Shown here: positions 61,466 to 64,000 of the stretch, in pieces
Position numbering within the stretch: position 1 is the stretch's first letter
How the letters are laid out: each line of letters starts with the position of its first letter
Assembly: GCA_002224055.1 (NCBI GenBank)
Contig: AZLU01000086.1
Span: 36,417 to 100,416 of the forward strand
Length of the DNA stretch: 64,000 nt
Source of the DNA: Pezizomycotina sp. ARF18
Taxonomy: Eukaryota; Ascomycota
Reading direction: 5' to 3'
Translations under genes and position numbers: made by a program
Notes under the pieces: model-generated
The model's input: only the letters and a program-made list of their open reading frames with translations
Databases searched by the model: none
Told to the model about the DNA's origin: nothing

Positions 61466-62151
61466 CTTTTTTATTTCTTTTTTTTTCTTTTTGTTTCTTT
61501 TTTCTCTTCGTATATAGATTCTTTAGATTTTGATCAGCTTCTTGGAGCTGACGGAAAACACTCCTGTAACAATAGTGGGAAAAAAGTATGTTGGACCAAA
61601 AGCTTCATTATCTCCCCTCGCAGGGCAGGGGAGCTTTGGTCATTAAAGGGTCTCTGGTATGAGGAATAACAGTCGCCCGGCGGCGTTAGTTACTGTTGAT
61701 TGTCGAAGAAGATAAGATCCTGCAGGAATAAACCCCTGGTTCCAGGTTCTAAAGGAATATATTTCTCAAATTCTCTCCTCTTTGTTTTCTTTCTTTTTTT
61801 TTTTTTTTTAACGCCAATCCTCGTCATCACAAGAAAGCTCCCATCGAGCGCTTTTAATCCCGCCGTGTCCGTCGAACCAGCCGGAAGGGCACTACGCGGC
61901 ATTATTGAATAGAAAAGCCACGAGGCATACAAAGTGACGGAGGTTATACTTGTATCACGAACTCGAGCTTTTACAGGTATAATTCCTCGATATAATTGTT
62001 AATACTGCTGAGGGTTTTTTTTTTTTTTTTTTTTTTTTTGGATGATCCTATGCCTCGTTCTCTGAACCCGGAGCGATCGCCTTGCAATATAGCAGGTCGA
62101 GGACACTAAGGGAATCCCAACACCCGTTCGAAATGGTTCCATGGTTAATAT

Positions 62152-62337
62152 ATATTTCTAGACGCGAGAGCGTTTCGCCTTCCCCTTCTCCATGAATATA
62201 CTGCGACACTTAACCCCCCCCCCCAGTAAAGTTTCCCTACCCCGCTAGTTTTTGAGCGGGAGCATATATATCAAAGACACCTAGATGTGCGGAACGGCAA
62301 TCGAACGACCTTAAAAAAAAAAAAATAAAATAAAAAC
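62152..62337 (+). repeat. A-tailed interspersed repeat, copy 2
   Basis: TTCTAGACGCGAGAGCGTTT, TCCATGAATATACTG, CTACCCCGC, GAGCGGGAGC, ATATCAAAGACACCTAGATG, TGCGGAA, then a poly-A tail with TAAAATAAAA. It aligns along its length with copy 3. Confidence 0.65.
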
Positions 62338-62620
62338 GCGGCAGAAGGAGGGAGGGGGCGCTTCATCGTTCTATAAATTTTTTTAAACGAGCATACCATA
62401 ACGGCCCTCAAGAGTGAGAGTGAGAGTGATGCACTTACCTTTTTCCCGTCATCGTAAAATCGAGGGGAATTGCGGAACTTGAAATACGATCGTCGTGTCC
62501 CGCGCCATACCTCCCCCTCCCTTTCATTCGAACGCGGTCACCCCAAGCGTTCTATTTTTTTTTTTTTTTTCTCCCCTTCCCGCCATAATACATCTGCTAC
62601 ACGTTCCTTCTAAAACAATC

Positions 62621-62651
<31 letters not shown>

Positions 62652-62870
62652 GTGCGTGTATACATGTAGTTCTACACTCACGAATAATATATACGAATTC
62701 GCTCTCCGAGTCTTTTTTTCCCCAAACATGGTAAAGTAATACGAATGCTCTTCTTCCCCCCGGGAATCATTTTTTTTTTTATAAAATAAAGTGGGCCTTC
62801 GGGGAGGGGGCAAACTTCTACGACACCCGCCATTTTTAATCGCCCGTCCCATGTGTTTAAAAAAAAAAGG

Positions 62871-63093
62871 TATATCTTCTAGAACGCGAGCGTTTTTCGA
62901 CTTTTTTTTTTTTTTTTTTTTCCTTCCTCCATGATATATACCTGATACGACGCGTCAAACGCTGATCGTATGGGTAAGTACGGTTTTCTCTACCCGCCGC
63001 CCGAGCGGAGCGTACAGATCAAAGGCATCTAGAAGTGCGGAATTCCGAAAAAAAAAAAAATAAATAAATAAATAAATAAATAAAAAAAAAAAA
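62871..63093 (+). repeat. A-tailed interspersed repeat, copy 3
   Basis: TTCTAGAACGCGAGCGTTTT, TCCATGATATATACCTG, CTACCCGCC, GAGCGGAGCG, CAGATCAAAGGCATCTAGAA, GTGCGGAA, then poly-A and (AAAT)n. The poly-A/AAAT end is like that of a retroposed SINE-type element. Confidence 0.65.
63058..63082 (+). repeat. (AAAT)n microsatellite
   Basis: Six TAAA units ending repeat copy 3. Confidence 0.9.
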
Positions 63094-63912
63094 TCAACAG
63101 GATTTCTTTCAACACCAAGCTGCCGAAATCGTGATCGTGAAAAAAAGATCCCGTTCGTTCTGGATCCCGCTACTCGGGTTTCGAAACATCAAACGCATCC
63201 GTCAAAAGGATATCTCCTTACGTCCAAAATTCAACGTTCGTTCACGATTAGAAACGCTTTGAAGAGGTCACCGTGGTGCGAAGTATTCAGAAAGAAGAAA
63301 TTTTATCCTTTTTTTTTTTTTTTGCCATTTGGTATCTTTTACTTAGATAATACAAAGAAAGAAGAAAAAAAAAAAAAAGAAAAAAGTGTTGCTTTGTTAA
63401 TGAAGCCCCTTTTTTTCCCCCATTCTCCCTCCTCTCCGCCGGCTGCTTCCATCCGCCTCCCTAACGGGGTCTTCCTGAATGTATTGTATAGGGGTATATA
63501 AAAGTAAACAAAAAACCACCATTGGTAGTTCTATAAAATAGAATAACCCAACAAAAAAGAAAACTCCATTATAAAATAAAAAAAAATAAAAGGTAAGATA
63601 AGGTAAAGGAAAACAATTGGACCGTTCTGGTGGAAGACTCTCGTTTACACACAAACGAGGAAAAAACAAAAAAAAGGGCATTACAAAATAAGAACTCTTC
63701 CCACTTCGACAAAAATATATAACTGACGAAGGAAGGGGTGTACAATAATAGTGTGAAAGACGGACGTGAACAGAGAGAAGAAGAAAAAAAAGGTACTGGT
63801 GCAAAAGTGCAAAGGAAAGACGAGAACGTATAAGACCACCAGGGAGTAATAATAATAAAAAAACCCTAACCCCCCTCTCTTCTTTAATCTAATCCCCTTA
63901 TCAAATTTAAGC

Positions 63913-64000
63913 TCACTGCTGCCCAACCATCCCCTTCAATACGTTAAACTTCCCCTGCAAGCTGACATCACCCCCTTGCAGCATTCCGCCAAACCTCATT
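63913..64000 (-). CDS. C-terminal end of a gene continuing beyond the window
   Basis: The minus strand reads MRFGGMLQGGDVSLQGKFNV then LKGMVGQQ, stop at 63913-63915, with the frame open to the window edge. Composition changes from AT-rich flank to coding-like exactly here. The compact Gly/Gln-rich end is not enough to name the protein. Downstream A/T-rich sequence would be its 3' UTR. Confidence 0.45.
   Translation of the reverse strand, partial: MRFGGMLQGGDVSLQGKFNVLKGMVGQQ

Larger units (their letters stand above)
59821..63600. other. Homopolymer-dense tract with interspersed A-tailed repeats
   Basis: Many T or A runs of 15-35 nt (59828, 60456, 60930, 61295, 61438, 62016, 62557, 62620, 62901, 63045, 63310) are separated by ordinary, CpG-containing sequence. 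Because CpG is retained, this is not RIP. No gene is supported; every frame here depends on runs of Phe or Lys. Confidence 0.6.

Noticed and set aside
61415-61669. Phe-rich frame of 84 codons
   Set aside because: Translation of a long poly-T run, not a protein.
1-64000. CRISPR arrays, rRNA, prophage or bacterial operons
   Set aside because: None is seen. Introns and gene families are eukaryotic, and no regularly spaced identical repeats occur.

Overview
The window reads as nuclear DNA of a filamentous ascomycete (Pezizomycotina). Genes carry short GT-AG introns (about 60-180 nt) with CTAAC-type branch points, TATA boxes lie about 110-230 bp upstream of starts, and the families seen are typical of moulds: an OPT oligopeptide transporter, a PTH11-like 'rhodopsin domain' receptor, an AA11 chitin LPMO, a PhiA-like cell-wall protein and expanded F-box-like proteins. 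Class is uncertain; gene-poor, repeat- and relic-rich spacers would suit Pezizomycetes. Nothing prokaryotic is present: no operons, CRISPR or insertion sequences.

Layout. 1-10 kb: gene-poor, with F-box-like relics, a 604-nt N gap (3137-3740) and one four-TM membrane protein (minus strand, ~5.6-6.3 kb). 10.2-13.5 kb: nine-exon OPT transporter. 14.4-15.35 kb: leucine-rich gene of unresolved 5' end, then G-rich repeats. 19.8-21.1 kb: rhodopsin-domain receptor. 23.8-24.8 kb and 38.4-40.2 kb: two paralogues of a multi-TM family of unknown function; the first lacks the central part. 25.3-28.5 kb: PhiA-like protein and AA11 LPMO, both minus strand and secreted. 34.5-37.1 kb: DEDDh RNA exonuclease (REX type) with a long disordered N-terminus. 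40.8-42.1 kb (plus) and 54.4-55.7 kb (minus): two F-box-like genes sharing a WDDW motif near the C-terminus. 43.1-43.4 kb (minus) and 48.3-48.8 kb (plus): two divergently oriented secreted proteins with a signal peptide, an Ala/Pro/Glu-rich pro-region, a basic processing-type site and a mature part made mostly of Tyr, Trp, Asn, Gly and Arg. 51.3-53 kb: diverged tandem repeat and an AT-rich RIP-like block. 58.45-58.8 kb: small protein with a mitochondrial-type presequence. 59-63.6 kb: homopolymer-rich tract with an A-tailed interspersed repeat. The right edge holds the 3' end of a minus-strand gene.

Overriding technical observation: nearly every recognisable gene is interrupted by single-base indels, mostly losses inside GG, CC, AA or TT runs, while amino-acid conservation on both sides is intact. 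This looks like uncorrected long-read consensus error rather than wholesale gene death, so gene models below are given as spans with inferred frame changes.

Functionally the window is a set of independent genes (uptake, sensing, wall remodelling, RNA processing), not a biosynthetic cluster. The most novel-looking item is the pair of Tyr/Trp/Asn-rich secreted proteins.
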